From positions 42,182-106,181 of the forward strand of contig MSJI02000011.1 in NCBI GenBank assembly GCA_001931905.2: DNA of 64,000 nucleotides. Direction: 5' to 3'. This DNA is from Cladosporium sp. IMV 00045 (taxonomy: Eukaryota > Ascomycota > Dothideomycetes > Cladosporiales > Cladosporiaceae). The number at the start of each line of letters is the position of its first letter. Within the stretch, counting starts at the first letter, position 1. The position numbers and the translations under genes were made by a program. The notes below the pieces were generated by a model. It saw only the letters and a program-made list of their open reading frames with translations. It had not been told where the DNA came from and searched no databases. This document shows, piece after piece, positions 42,195-52,136 of this stretch.

Positions 42195-43688
42195 TTAGAA
42201 AATGCGCTCCGTACTGGGACGTACCCATTGCACCTCTTTGCAGGGCCTCTTATCCATGAACTTCTGAATCTTTTTCGTATCCCAGCCCGACATATAGCGC
42301 TGATCGGACTTCGACCAATCCTTAGGATCGTTGCCTTCTTCGAGATGAGGCTCTCTTGATCGACCCAGTCGGAAGGATCTGACGAACCAACATTTGCGCA
42401 AGTGATACGTCCACTGGAAGCAAGCCTCGGCATTCAAGCAGGCGGTGTTGCAGGAATCGGTGGATTCGTCCGGATTCCAAGGGTCGTCGTCTGCTGGACG
42501 ATACGCGTCCCATTCGCCGTTGTCCCAATTGTCTCTTCTCTGAACAGTAAAGTTGAAATATTCCTGGGCAATGTCGCGGTATAAGATAGGCCTGAACGGC
42601 GTGTGCCTTTCCCACTGCCATCGCCAAAGATGATCCAGATCTTCCTCCGAAGACTTATGCAGCGACATGACTGGCTGGCACCAGTAACGATCGTGGAACG
42701 GGATGCCCTTTAACGGATGCGGATTGGTCTCTGGCCAGATTCCTTTGAGGTTCACGCCTACTTCGTGTAAAGCCCATCCGACCAAACTGTCACCGCAGCA
42801 GTCGCGAAGAGAATCCACCCAGTATTTCTCCGCAAGCTTACTTCCCTGCCACTCTCCAGTCTTTTTATCCCAATCTTCTGCGACCAGCAAGCGCATCGCG
42901 CCTCGGCTGATGATATACCCTGGTCCACCGTTTGCAAACCAAGTGCCGTCGCGCCCAGGGGAAGGAGATCCAAAGTAATGTGGGACGTCAGCGTCGAAAT
43001 TTGCCAACAAGCGAAAAGCAGTATCCCACACGATGTGCGTGTCGCCTTCGTAGAACACGTACCACCTCTTCTCGGGTGCCATCCTCCAGGCGCGAGAGAT
43101 TGATGGCAGAAATTTGAACTTGTCCGTCTTCCAGCCTTCCACGCCGGTCATTGTCTCGTCGTTTAGTTTCCTGCTTGACTGCAGCGCCATGAGATGTCGG
43201 TAAGGCTTTGTCTGGTCATCGCTCTTTATGAGCTTTTTCGGAATGTCTGCAATGACATTGGTGACGGCGTGTCCATCAATCTCTTCCTCAAGGTCGGAGA
43301 AAATGAGAACATTATCCAGGCATGCTGATGTACTGTTCAGGGAGTGGCGAGCACGGTTGATGACACCATGGCCGGTCTTCAGCACCGGCTGTATCTCCAG
43401 AAGTTTGTCTCTTGGGAAATAGCGGCAAAGCTCCTCCACTCTCGCGTTGTTTGCTGTGTCGTGGTCGACTGGAGGGAAAGAAGATACCGTTTTCCACGGA
43501 TAAAACTCCGGCAGGGGATCGGGCGCCGGCTCGAGATCTGAAGTGAGATTGGAGACGTGCTGAGGGCTCAGTTGGTATGTCGATAAGGAAAAAAAATATA
43601 TCGTAAGGCTGAGCACGACGGCGACACCAAGTATCGTCCGCCAGATAGAGTTTGTCAGCATTTGCTTGCTGTACGTTGTATACCGCAA
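42195..43688 (-). CDS. GT31/fringe-like glycosyltransferase, intact (copy B)
   Basis: Type II Golgi-type membrane glycosyltransferase of the fungal fringe-like group; acceptor and sugar unknown. 497 residues, single exon. Residues about 12-35 (SIWRTILGVAVVLSLTIYFF) form the anchor. The catalytic domain has KRWYVFYEGDTHIVW, in which EGDT occupies the place of the metal-binding DxD; then PHYFGSPSPGRDGTWFANGGPGYIISRGAMRLL, a fringe-type block, and DCCGDSLVGWALHEVGV. The C-terminal ~100 residues carry Cys pairs (CNTACLNAEACFQWTY..KCWF) resembling a PAN/apple-like or carbohydrate-binding cap. Its copy A partner is frameshifted. It lies divergent from the CorA-like gene and next to two cell-wall hydrolases. 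Confidence 0.85.
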   Translation of the reverse strand: MRYTTYSKQMLTNSIWRTILGVAVVLSLTIYFFSLSTYQLSPQHVSNLTSDLEPAPDPLPEFYPWKTVSSFPPVDHDTANNARVEELCRYFPRDKLLEIQPVLKTGHGVINRARHSLNSTSACLDNVLIFSDLEEEIDGHAVTNVIADIPKKLIKSDDQTKPYRHLMALQSSRKLNDETMTGVEGWKTDKFKFLPSISRAWRMAPEKRWYVFYEGDTHIVWDTAFRLLANFDADVPHYFGSPSPGRDGTWFANGGPGYIISRGAMRLLVAEDWDKKTGEWQGSKLAEKYWVDSLRDCCGDSLVGWALHEVGVNLKGIWPETNPHPLKGIPFHDRYWCQPVMSLHKSSEEDLDHLWRWQWERHTPFRPILYRDIAQEYFNFTVQRRDNWDNGEWDAYRPADDDPWNPDESTDSCNTACLNAEACFQWTYHLRKCWFVRSFRLGRSREPHLEEGNDPKDWSKSDQRYMSGWDTKKIQKFMDKRPCKEVQWVRPSTERIF

Positions 43689-45200
43689 TCACGAAGTTGT
43701 GTTTGAAAGCCTAGGCGAAGCCACACTGTCAACAACTCGAGCCAATCTCAGTAAATCAGATATTTAGACGAGTTTGATGAGAGAATGAGTAGTATCCTCT
43801 GCGGGATACAAGTAGTCCACATGTTTAGACATCTCCAAGATATCTTCGGCACAGTGTGGACACCATCATTGTAAAAATAGGGCGGTGCTAATACAATCAC
43901 GAGCCTTTACCAACCTATGACAGCCCCGAAACCGGTGAACAGGGCGCTGTCTGATCGCGATGATTCTCGTCCAAGTCCAGGAAAAGACACGAAGGATGTG
44001 TGATGAGTCGCATTCTTGAATCCTTGTGGATCTCAGAATTCCGAAATTCTTGCAGCAGTCGTCAAGTCGCGCGATGGAAGCAAGCGTCAGATTCCAAAGA
44101 AGTTAGCACAGACTAGCACTGACGGCGACGAAAGTTCCTGCCTTGGCCGAGGAAAGAGGCGATTCTGGTTCTTGTTGACAGGTATGACAGCCCTGCAGTT
44201 TCTATCCACGTATGGTTCATCAGGTTCGGCAAATTCCTTGGAGATCCATCTAGGTAAACAGCACGATTCTTACAGCAACTCGTCTAGTGCCTTCACATGA
44301 GGGACCAGTGTTGCGTCCAGCGCCGCAATTCGGCATTGGTCTCCATCAAATCAGATCTTGGCGAAAGGCTAGGAAGAGCAGTGACGAACGTTAGAAATGG
44401 TTTCTAGTTCGTGACAGGACACCGCTCTGCCATGGTGCATACGGGGCCCGCGGGTGCTTTCATCCAAGTTAGCGGATATCATATGACGAGTCATCATATA
44501 AAGATGACGGGACGAATAAGTAAAGGAGATTCGATGCATCACATGAGGTTTAGCAGAAAACAAGATGATGTCTACACGGCAGATAGGAAAAAACAAGGGG
44601 ATGGAATTTTGGGGCTTTGCAAAGAAGCGCTGTGGCGCACGTGGCTTCTCAGCATCATCTACCTACATGTACCTTCTACTTCATCCCATTGACGCAAAGT
44701 GCTGCCTCGTTACTAACATATCATCAGTGGCATGAGAGGTATTCCAGCTGGCGAAATACCATAATGGGTAGAGCAATTATTACCCTTACCGGCGGCAGTT
44801 TCTCTCGAGGGCCACTCAGCCTACCTAACCTACTGTACTGGTTCAGCTTCTTTGGGAAGCAGTCGTAGACTTGAGTTAATCAACCAGGCCATAACGCAGC
44901 GGTAGCTGGCCCAATGTACGTCTCATAGGACGAGATGAGGCTTCTCCTGTACTGTGCCTCGCGGGGCGAAGTACATGCAGATGCATGGTAAGTGCCGCGC
45001 CAAAACGGCGGCCTCAGCCTCAGCCTCAGCCCTGGTTCGCTTAATATGGCAGCACAGGTAGCATTTCGCTGGAGTGGTTCGACCAACAATTCCTGGCTAT
45101 GGCTGAGATATCATATTGCATATATGGAACTGGCAGGAGCACATTGCGATAGCATCTCGCACAGTTAGTACTCTTATCTCATTATCAGCTCAAGTTTGCG
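43689..45200. other. Gene-poor stretch between GT31 and the CorA-like gene (copy B)
   Basis: About 1.5 kb, collinear with 24200-25715 but with many small indels. The triple hexamer (CAGCCT) is kept around 45013-45031. No coding sequence is supported. Confidence 0.5.
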
Positions 45201-46800
45201 ATGAACCAACTCTCAGACGAAGACTTCGGGAAGCGCGTCAGGCTTGCAGCCGCCGAGTCGGGCAGTACGGATAATCTACCTCCTCTGCGATCTTATCTTT
45301 CTCTTTCTGGCAGGCCTGTCGCATCTTGGTTCAATGGCTCAATTCAAGAAATACACAATCTTGACCAGGTTCTTGCCTGTGCTAAGCGAGACGCAGATAC
45401 TTCTCAGCGGGCGATATGCGTCATTGAGAATATCAGCTGGGACTGGCTATGCAGCATAGGAAACGCTTGGGATATAGAGCCGGTGTTCTTCGCAGGACAT
45501 GGTGTCAACCCAACGGGCGACGATGCTTGGTTGACGTTGTTCCCCAAGCACCGTGAATCTCCAACCGTTCAGCCAGCTCCTTCTAGGCACAAACATGTGG
45601 ACGGAGTTTTCGAACATCACTATCTTGCTAAAGATTCTATGGCGGAGGAGGAGATTCGGCGCGGACTTCTTCGCTCGTCATACCGGCGGAGATGCTGGAT
45701 CCCTAAATCTCCTTATTCACCTTCCTGCTCTACGCGTATGTCGTACTGTAGGGTTAACGCTAATCTCTGTGTGTATTCAACATGAACCCTTCATAAGACA
45801 CTTGACTCACAAGTAATAGATCTATTTCTGGTTGATCCGCCGCTATATCCAGCTTCATACGACACTCGGACTTGGGACGATAAGACTACTGCTAGTTCGC
45901 AGGAGGACCGCAAGAAGACTGCTTTACAGCTATAATGTGATACAACTGGAGATGGCATCGCAATTCCACAGCTTCTCAAAAGAAAGGTGTATAGCCTACG
46001 CCAAGCGTTGCAAAAGGTGTTCAGACACAACTGGCACTCCCACATTTTGTTCGACCAATGTGACCATGCAATCAGCCACGGCGAGCTGTTACACCTCATG
46101 ACGGCCTCTTTGCACCAAAGCAACTCCACAGCAATCCATGAGGAGGTCAAGTCGATAAGTTTTCACGAACTCCGCAAACCCAACATGTCCACAAACACCA
46201 AGCTTCTGAGATCTACGAGAAGCCTTGGCCGATCTCTCGGCATCAACAGGAGTGACAAGCAAATACGTGCCTCGTCATGTCCGTGTATTCTACAAAGACC
46301 TCTACAATCGCAATCCGGGACTCAAGGACCACCTCGGCTTTCAGTCACCAGTGGACAGACTCATTACCATCAAGCGTGAAGCCCGCGATCTCGAGCGTTT
46401 CCTTATGGACAGCTTCCAGCTTCTCATGAGTTCTATCAGTGTACAGGAGACGCAAAGGGGCGCCGAGAAAGCCCTAATCAGTATCGAACAGGCAGCGCGA
46501 ACTACGCGCCTCACGCAGCTTGCTTTTGTTTATGCGCCACTCACCTTTGTTACGAGCGTCTTCGGCATGAATGTGAAGGAGATCAGCGAGCCCTTGCCCC
46601 CTTTGTGGGTCTGCTTTGTCACACTCGCTGTTGTTGCTGCAGGTACGGCGGCGTTGTTAGGTGGTATCGAGCTTTTCATCGTCAAGAAGAAGACTACAGG
46701 CGACAATTGGGCTGCGAAGGGCAATTTAATGCTGTCGCCTAACAGCTCTGTGAATCAGGTTGGAGATCTGCAGCAGGCACGCGGCAAGATTGAGTATTAA
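45201..46800 (+). pseudogene. CorA-like protein, broken in copy B
   Basis: Same gene as 25716-27284. The 51-nt intron at 45769-45819 (GTGTGT..TAG) is kept. Two independent lesions follow: a CAA-to-TAA stop at 45933-45935, and one extra base near 46210 (CTGAGATCTACG against CTGAACCTACG in copy A) that shifts the frame. The membrane part, with FGMNVKEI, continues as an open frame to 46800. The C-terminus after LMLSP differs completely from copy A and runs about ten residues longer. A functional full-length product is unlikely; C-to-T in a CpA context is compatible with RIP but a single change proves nothing. Confidence 0.85.
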
Positions 46801-47497
46801 TGCGAACCTGCCCACTGCCTCGCTGGGCAAGCATTATTCGACGCGTGCTGCACGGCCTCGGACACAAGATCTGGACATTGATTGACATTTCGAGCCTCCA
46901 AAAAGTTTGCAGATTCTGAAGACGGAGGGTACATTCGCAGACGATACTGTACTTCTTGTTTGACCCATTCACAAGCATGCTGTTGCCCGAAGGAACCGAC
47001 TCACAGCGCTCATAGCCATCAACGCACGCGGGCAAATGCACCGCAAGATCCGTACGCGCAGGAATGTCTTGCTATTCCGGTCTGCCAATTTCTGTCAGCT
47101 TTTCTTCGCTTTCAGCCGTTGATTGACTCGAGCTCTGGCGCCGTAGCTTTGAGATATCCCAAATGTATCACTATGAAAGCCAACAAACAGGACGATCGCC
47201 CAACCTTGTGGTTGGGTGGAGCCTCACAATAATTTTGGTATTAGCCTCCTGCAACCAAATACGCGCCGTAGCAACGAAGAGAGTTGATTTGCAGATCCCC
47301 TTCCAAAGATAGAACAACCTAGCGCAGGCTGAGCAGTCCGGCGCGTACTGTGACCGCGGCGTCCAAAGGCGAGATTTAACGACATTGGCGGCCAAGACAA
47401 TACATCGCAACCCGAACACAACAAATTGCTGAACTTAAGTGTTGCAACATGTCTTCAGCGATGCGAAGCACGAATTCGAACATCATCCATCCCGTAG
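46801..47497. other. Intergenic region with extra ~280-base segment (copy B)
   Basis: About 700 bases against 360 in copy A. Bases ~46955-47235 have no counterpart in copy A. No open frame or terminal repeat stands out inside them. Confidence 0.55.
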
Positions 47498-49186
47498 ATG
47501 CGTCTACTGAACACGAAATCTTATCAACGCGGCGTCAGGAAGCTGGAGATAATTGAGAAATGGGGAGACGACATTCCACAATATGCAATCTTCTCGCATA
47601 CCTGGTCTGACTCCGAAGTACTCTTTGCCGACATTCTCAGCGGAACTTTTCGCAGCCGGGTTGGCTTCTTTAAGCTGGAAAAGGCTCTATTGCAAGCCAA
47701 GAATGACGGATGGGACTGGCTGTGGGCTGACAACTGCTGCATCGACAAAACCAACTCAGTCGAACTGAGTGAAGCGATCAACTCCATGTTCAAGTACTAC
47801 AAGGACGCCGAGATCTGCTACGCCTATCTTGCTGATGTATCTACCACCGCGTGGAAAGGCGAGATCCGAAAAGCTCGATGGTGGAAGCGTGGCTGGACAC
47901 TCCAAGAACTGATCGCTCCATCTTCTCTGCAATTCTTCTCTCGAACCTGGGACTCCTTAGGCAGCAGGAACGATCTTCGCGAAATGATCCAAGGCATCAC
48001 TGGCATCGAGGACGAGTACTTGATGGGCTATCCGATCGAGCACGCCAGTATTGCAAAACGCATGGCTTGGGCAGCGTCCCGAGAAACCACACGAGATGAA
48101 GACATAGCCTACTGCTTGATCGGCATCTTTGACGTGAACATGCCGATGCTTTACGGTGAGGGCGGGCAGCGCGCGTTCGTCAGACTACAAGAAGAAATCA
48201 TGAGAAATAGCGAGGACCACTCACTGTTCGCATGGACCAAATTGCAGGATGATAACGTACAGCACGGTCTCCTTGCAGACTGCCCAAAAGACTTTCAGAG
48301 AACGGCTTTCACGACAGCATATAAGGGCAATGCAGATTACAGTCCGCCCATCATGACAGCGAAAGGGCTTCGTATGAGTTTGCCGTTGATCCAAAAAGCG
48401 GATGGTACTTTTGTGGCGGCTCTGCTATGTCATGGAGTCGGGTACGACAGTCGACTTGCCGTCTACCTCACGAAATTGCCCACCGGAGATAATCAGTACG
48501 CCAGAGTCAAGTGCCAGGACATGGCTTCGATAGCCTGGGTTGGACAACCGCGAGAGATTTATATTCGCCAACGCTTCATTTCTATCGACGCAAGATTCGA
48601 TCGCCCGCATGGGTTTCAAATTGAAGAATTACATTGTTCAGCTGCAGATCCTGAATTGGCAGGCTATAGAATCATCGAACAGCAATCCTTGTATTCCGAC
48701 ATTTCTTCCACTCTATCGCTTAGGAGGCCAACCCCATTGCTACGGGACTGGAGTAGCGTACCCCTCGTTTATCGGATCCAAAAAAGTCCAAGAGTCCTGG
48801 CCGTAGCGCTTTTGATTCGACGCACGCTCGACAGCGAGGGCTTCGTACTCATGCTGGGAGCTCATTCAGATTTCTCCGTTGGCTTTTGTGTCGAAGAGAT
48901 TGGTAACGAAGAATCTTTGCCCCAATTCAACGACCTGCAGAAAAGTTTTGTACCACAGCCTCCAGCAACACATATGACACTCGGTCTTCACACAGTACTA
49001 GTGAACGTCCAAGAACGAGTGGAAGAGAGCGTACATACGCCTGTCAAGATCTACCATATCGGAATTGAGGTCCAAGCTAGGCCGAAACCTTCGAGAGATG
49101 ATGCTCTCGACGATGTTGTTGTCACAGTGGACAATCGAGCCAGGAAAGCTGGAGTTCGTGACAGGTTCAAGCGTTTTTGGACGTGA
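47498..49186 (+). CDS. HET-domain protein, intact (copy B)
   Basis: Protein with an N-terminal heterokaryon-incompatibility (HET) domain, the family whose members trigger cell death when incompatible fungal hyphae fuse; other members have unknown roles. 562 residues, single exon. HET motifs in order: YAIFSHTWSDSEVLFADI (about 30-47), WLWADNCCIDKTNSVELSEAI, MFKYYKDAEICYAYLADV, and KARWWKRGWTLQELIAPSSL; then the region after LGSRNDLREM with ITGIEDEYLMGY and RDEDIAYCLIGIFDVNMPMLYGEG, also typical. The C-terminal half has no recognised repeat or NACHT/WD40 domain. Relative to copy A there are many substitutions in the C-terminal half. Convergent with the transporter, about 130 bases apart. Confidence 0.9.
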   Translation: MRLLNTKSYQRGVRKLEIIEKWGDDIPQYAIFSHTWSDSEVLFADILSGTFRSRVGFFKLEKALLQAKNDGWDWLWADNCCIDKTNSVELSEAINSMFKYYKDAEICYAYLADVSTTAWKGEIRKARWWKRGWTLQELIAPSSLQFFSRTWDSLGSRNDLREMIQGITGIEDEYLMGYPIEHASIAKRMAWAASRETTRDEDIAYCLIGIFDVNMPMLYGEGGQRAFVRLQEEIMRNSEDHSLFAWTKLQDDNVQHGLLADCPKDFQRTAFTTAYKGNADYSPPIMTAKGLRMSLPLIQKADGTFVAALLCHGVGYDSRLAVYLTKLPTGDNQYARVKCQDMASIAWVGQPREIYIRQRFISIDARFDRPHGFQIEELHCSAADPELAGYRIIEQQSLYSDISSTLSLRRPTPLLRDWSSVPLVYRIQKSPRVLAVALLIRRTLDSEGFVLMLGAHSDFSVGFCVEEIGNEESLPQFNDLQKSFVPQPPATHMTLGLHTVLVNVQERVEESVHTPVKIYHIGIEVQARPKPSRDDALDDVVVTVDNRARKAGVRDRFKRFWT

Positions 49187-49320
49187 CAAATTGTGAAGCA
49201 GTATAGCGAGGTTGAACCTGGCCAGTATACATTTATCGCATCTAAACATCTATCATTCCCAGTAACGCATCGTATCATACAGTAAACCGTTTCCCCATTC
49301 CCAAAACACCTTCGAGTCAT

Positions 49321-50730
49321 CTAGCATGCAAACGGCGTGTTGCCATCTCCGTTCGCGTAGATGATATCCTGAACACTGGCATAAGTGCCACTGCCAAGCA
49401 CCAGCAACCCAATAAGGAAAATGGCGCCGTTCAGCACCGAAAGACCAATATTATGCCAGGTTCCATACCACTTGCCCTCTTTCAGCAGGTAGAACCAGAA
49501 CAAAGGCGGGAAATACAACGTAAAGCCACTGATGAACAGACTCGAGATCAGCCCGAGCAGGGCGTTAAAGACGGGAATCGCCTCAGCGATAATCCAGGCC
49601 ACGATCGTGATTGCAGCGACGAGACCGATCCAAACGGCCCAGCCCTTCTTGGTGTTCGTGTATTTGATCACCGAGTTCGGGAAGGCGCGGTTGATGATAT
49701 AGCGACCGACGACGGTTGTGTTGATCGAGCCGGAAATAAAGACGACCGGAATGGCGATACCGAAGGCGATGCGGGAAACGACGCTGCTAGCGGAAAGGAG
49801 TGCAGGGCTTTGCACCTCCGAACCGACGAACACGTAGATAAGCGAGCCGGTCAGGGTGTAAATCGTGATCTCAATCAGACCGAGGGAAAGTGACGACTTG
49901 ACGTAGTCTCTAGGAGTGTGCATCTCGTCCATGAAACTGAACTGGCACATGGCGAACGAATATGCGAACAGAATGTTGGTGATAGCGAGGAAGGCAGAGT
50001 AGAAGGTGGTGTCCTCAGGGGGAAAGGCTTGCCAGTCTACGGCTGCGAGACCGCCCGCAGCGTTGGTCGAATCAACACCAGTGGCGATAATTGTAATGCC
50101 GATGGCGAGCAAAATCGATGCGAAGTCGATATAGCCCAGAACAGCAAACTCGGCGAAAGAAGGCGGGAGTGCGAGGAAGAACAGAACGATCGCGGAAACG
50201 ATCGACCAGACCAGGGTACAGGTGCCTGTACCAGAGATCGTGTCCAGAGTGATGGCGCCAGTCAGAGCATGCGAACCAGTCGAAAGAATCAAAAGCGCAG
50301 CGAACATGAATCCAGCAAGTTCCTTTCCAAAGCGTCCCCAGATGAGACCAACAGCATCGGCATAGTGGGCGATTTCAGGAAACTTGAGCTTCACCTGACC
50401 GATAAGGTAGCTGGTGTAGATTGCAATCACACCTAGTCCAACAGTGATAAGGACGCCAGGAACGAGGCCGAGTTTCGCGTAGGCTGAAGGGATTGAAAGG
50501 GAGCCCAAGGCCACGGCCTCCACAATCATCATAATCGTAAGTCGCTTCCATCCTAGCCGGCTGTACTTGTGCTCGCCTCTCTCGATGGTCGTGTTGATGG
50601 CGAGTTCATTATCGTCGAGCAGCTTGGGATCATGACCACCCTGTTTCTTGCTTGCACCAGAATCCGAAGATGGCTTTCTGGAGGCAAACTCGTCCCCGCA
50701 GGCTTCGATGGGCTGGTGTGGAGTGGTCAT
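49321..50730 (-). CDS. AAAP-family amino-acid transporter (Mtr-like), copy B
   Basis: 469 residues with five substitutions from copy A (Asp/Glu at 14, Gly/Asp in ATGV[GD]STN, Tyr/Phe in TT[YF]YS, Val/Ile in AW[VI]IAE, Arg/His in GTW[RH]NI), although the DNA differs at many third positions. Topology as described for 29464-30873. Strong constraint on protein sequence indicates that both forms are or recently were functional. Confidence 0.92.
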   Translation of the reverse strand: MTTPHQPIEACGDEFASRKPSSDSGASKKQGGHDPKLLDDNELAINTTIERGEHKYSRLGWKRLTIMMIVEAVALGSLSIPSAYAKLGLVPGVLITVGLGVIAIYTSYLIGQVKLKFPEIAHYADAVGLIWGRFGKELAGFMFAALLILSTGSHALTGAITLDTISGTGTCTLVWSIVSAIVLFFLALPPSFAEFAVLGYIDFASILLAIGITIIATGVDSTNAAGGLAAVDWQAFPPEDTTFYSAFLAITNILFAYSFAMCQFSFMDEMHTPRDYVKSSLSLGLIEITIYTLTGSLIYVFVGSEVQSPALLSASSVVSRIAFGIAIPVVFISGSINTTVVGRYIINRAFPNSVIKYTNTKKGWAVWIGLVAAITIVAWIIAEAIPVFNALLGLISSLFISGFTLYFPPLFWFYLLKEGKWYGTWHNIGLSVLNGAIFLIGLLVLGSGTYASVQDIIYANGDGNTPFAC

Positions 50731-52136
50731 CGTTGCTCTTTGTCAGACTGCAGGATGCAAATGAGACTAAACAGCAGGAAGTGAAGACACAGACACGCGA
50801 TTAATAGAAATGCTGCGTGGACATGTATATTTAGACCAAGACATGACAAACCTAAACAGACTTGTGGGGGCCTTGGAAGGGATTTTTACGGCGCAAACAC
50901 ACGGACTGGTGTTGTGCCTGTACCTACCCGGAAGGTGGTAGCCGGAGTATGCCAGGCTGATCGCACCCGCCATAGTTCCAGAGGTTCGTCGACGATGCTG
51001 TGAATCTGAAGTTGCTATATTCTGATAGCTTTGTAGTCGAGACCATACACCCATTTTTTGCCCATCACGTCGTCCACATGGCTCTGTACGCCCTAAGAGC
51101 GCCTTGTTGCGGTCACAATAAAATGTCTGAGGCAAGCCTTAAAGCGTTGCTTAGCCTTCAAACTTTCACGCCCGGCCCGGAAAGCTTGCGCTTGAAGCAT
51201 TTTCTTTCGCACCAAGCAGGGAAGGGTCCGTTTGCCGAACTTTCAACCACATCCAGGGTTTCTTGTATGTAAAAGTTACAAATCTCATGGCTGGGGATTG
51301 GTGATGTTACTGCTTTATTTTTGCCATGTGGACTGCCGTTTCGTTTGGGTGAATCTCCGAGTCTGAATTGTCTTTTTTGTCCCCATATGTCCCCCGGGGA
51401 CTGCGCAAGTTTGTACGCTATGGCTAAACGTAAGTTGATGGGTTTATCTTTGCTATCATGAGCCCAGACAAGTTGGCGTAGTGAACAATTTTATCCAGTA
51501 TAGCATGATTCAACCATTTGACGAGAGCAAATTGTTTGCTTCAGGTTCGGCCCGGGCAGGAGTCGGAGCTCGCATCTCGTTTGCTGCAGAAAGTATGTAA
51601 GAGTCGATACCACGCGGTAGAGTATTTCCCGAAACGGTCCACATGAAGAACATCGAAATGGACGCGTCGGAGGATCTGGCTGTAGAGATCGGTATACCGC
51701 AACGTCTCAGAGATGCGTGCGCTCCAACCAGAGAAGAAGTGTGGTTGTGCACCCTTGGCAAGACGGCAAGACGCCATGATGCCGGTTCGTAAGGCATCAA
51801 GGCCACAATCTGAAGATAAGAGATAAGGCGAGCATATCTGGCAGGCGTGATTATGACTTGCCGAGGTCGGTAAGTGAAATCTTGCCGAGTGATCCCCCAC
51901 TCCAGATGAACTCCCGGTGGGGCATTCGTCAACATGGCCAGTTATGACCGCATATAAGATATGCTGCAACTGATACGCAATAGAGATAGCACATTTCCCG
52001 GTCATCGCCGTTGTTTTGCTGGGGAGCATTGATCTTACTTTTCGCGACTTTCGCATGCCGATTCTCTGATACTCATCTCATCTTTGACACTTCTACTCGC
52101 CCGCGTACATCCCTCCTTCACTCACATCGATTCGAG
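50731..52136. other. Intergenic region crossing the right border of copy B
   Basis: About 1.4 kb. The first 174 bases belong to the repeat; from 50905 the sequence is unique. It must hold the promoters of the transporter (minus) and 5-oxoprolinase (plus). Short open frames such as 51510-51935 (minus) have no family features. Confidence 0.5.

Larger units (their letters stand above)
31068..50904. repeat. Copy B of the ~19.7 kb direct duplication
   Basis: Collinear with copy A (11448-31047). It is 237 bases longer, mostly because of one ~280-base segment near 46955-47235. It starts in the middle of MCM4 and ends 174 bases upstream of the transporter start, after which the sequence continues as unique DNA toward 5-oxoprolinase. 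Compare the copy A entry for border bases. Confidence 0.97.

Noticed and set aside
45933..45935. The copy B stop in the CorA-like gene as proof of RIP
   Set aside because: One CpA-to-TpA change is not evidence of RIP when neighbouring genes in the same copy are open and of normal composition.
11448..50904. The duplicated block as a large transposon or Starship-like element
   Set aside because: It holds ordinary housekeeping genes, has no captain-type recombinase, no terminal repeats and no target-site duplication, and its joint is an N gap.
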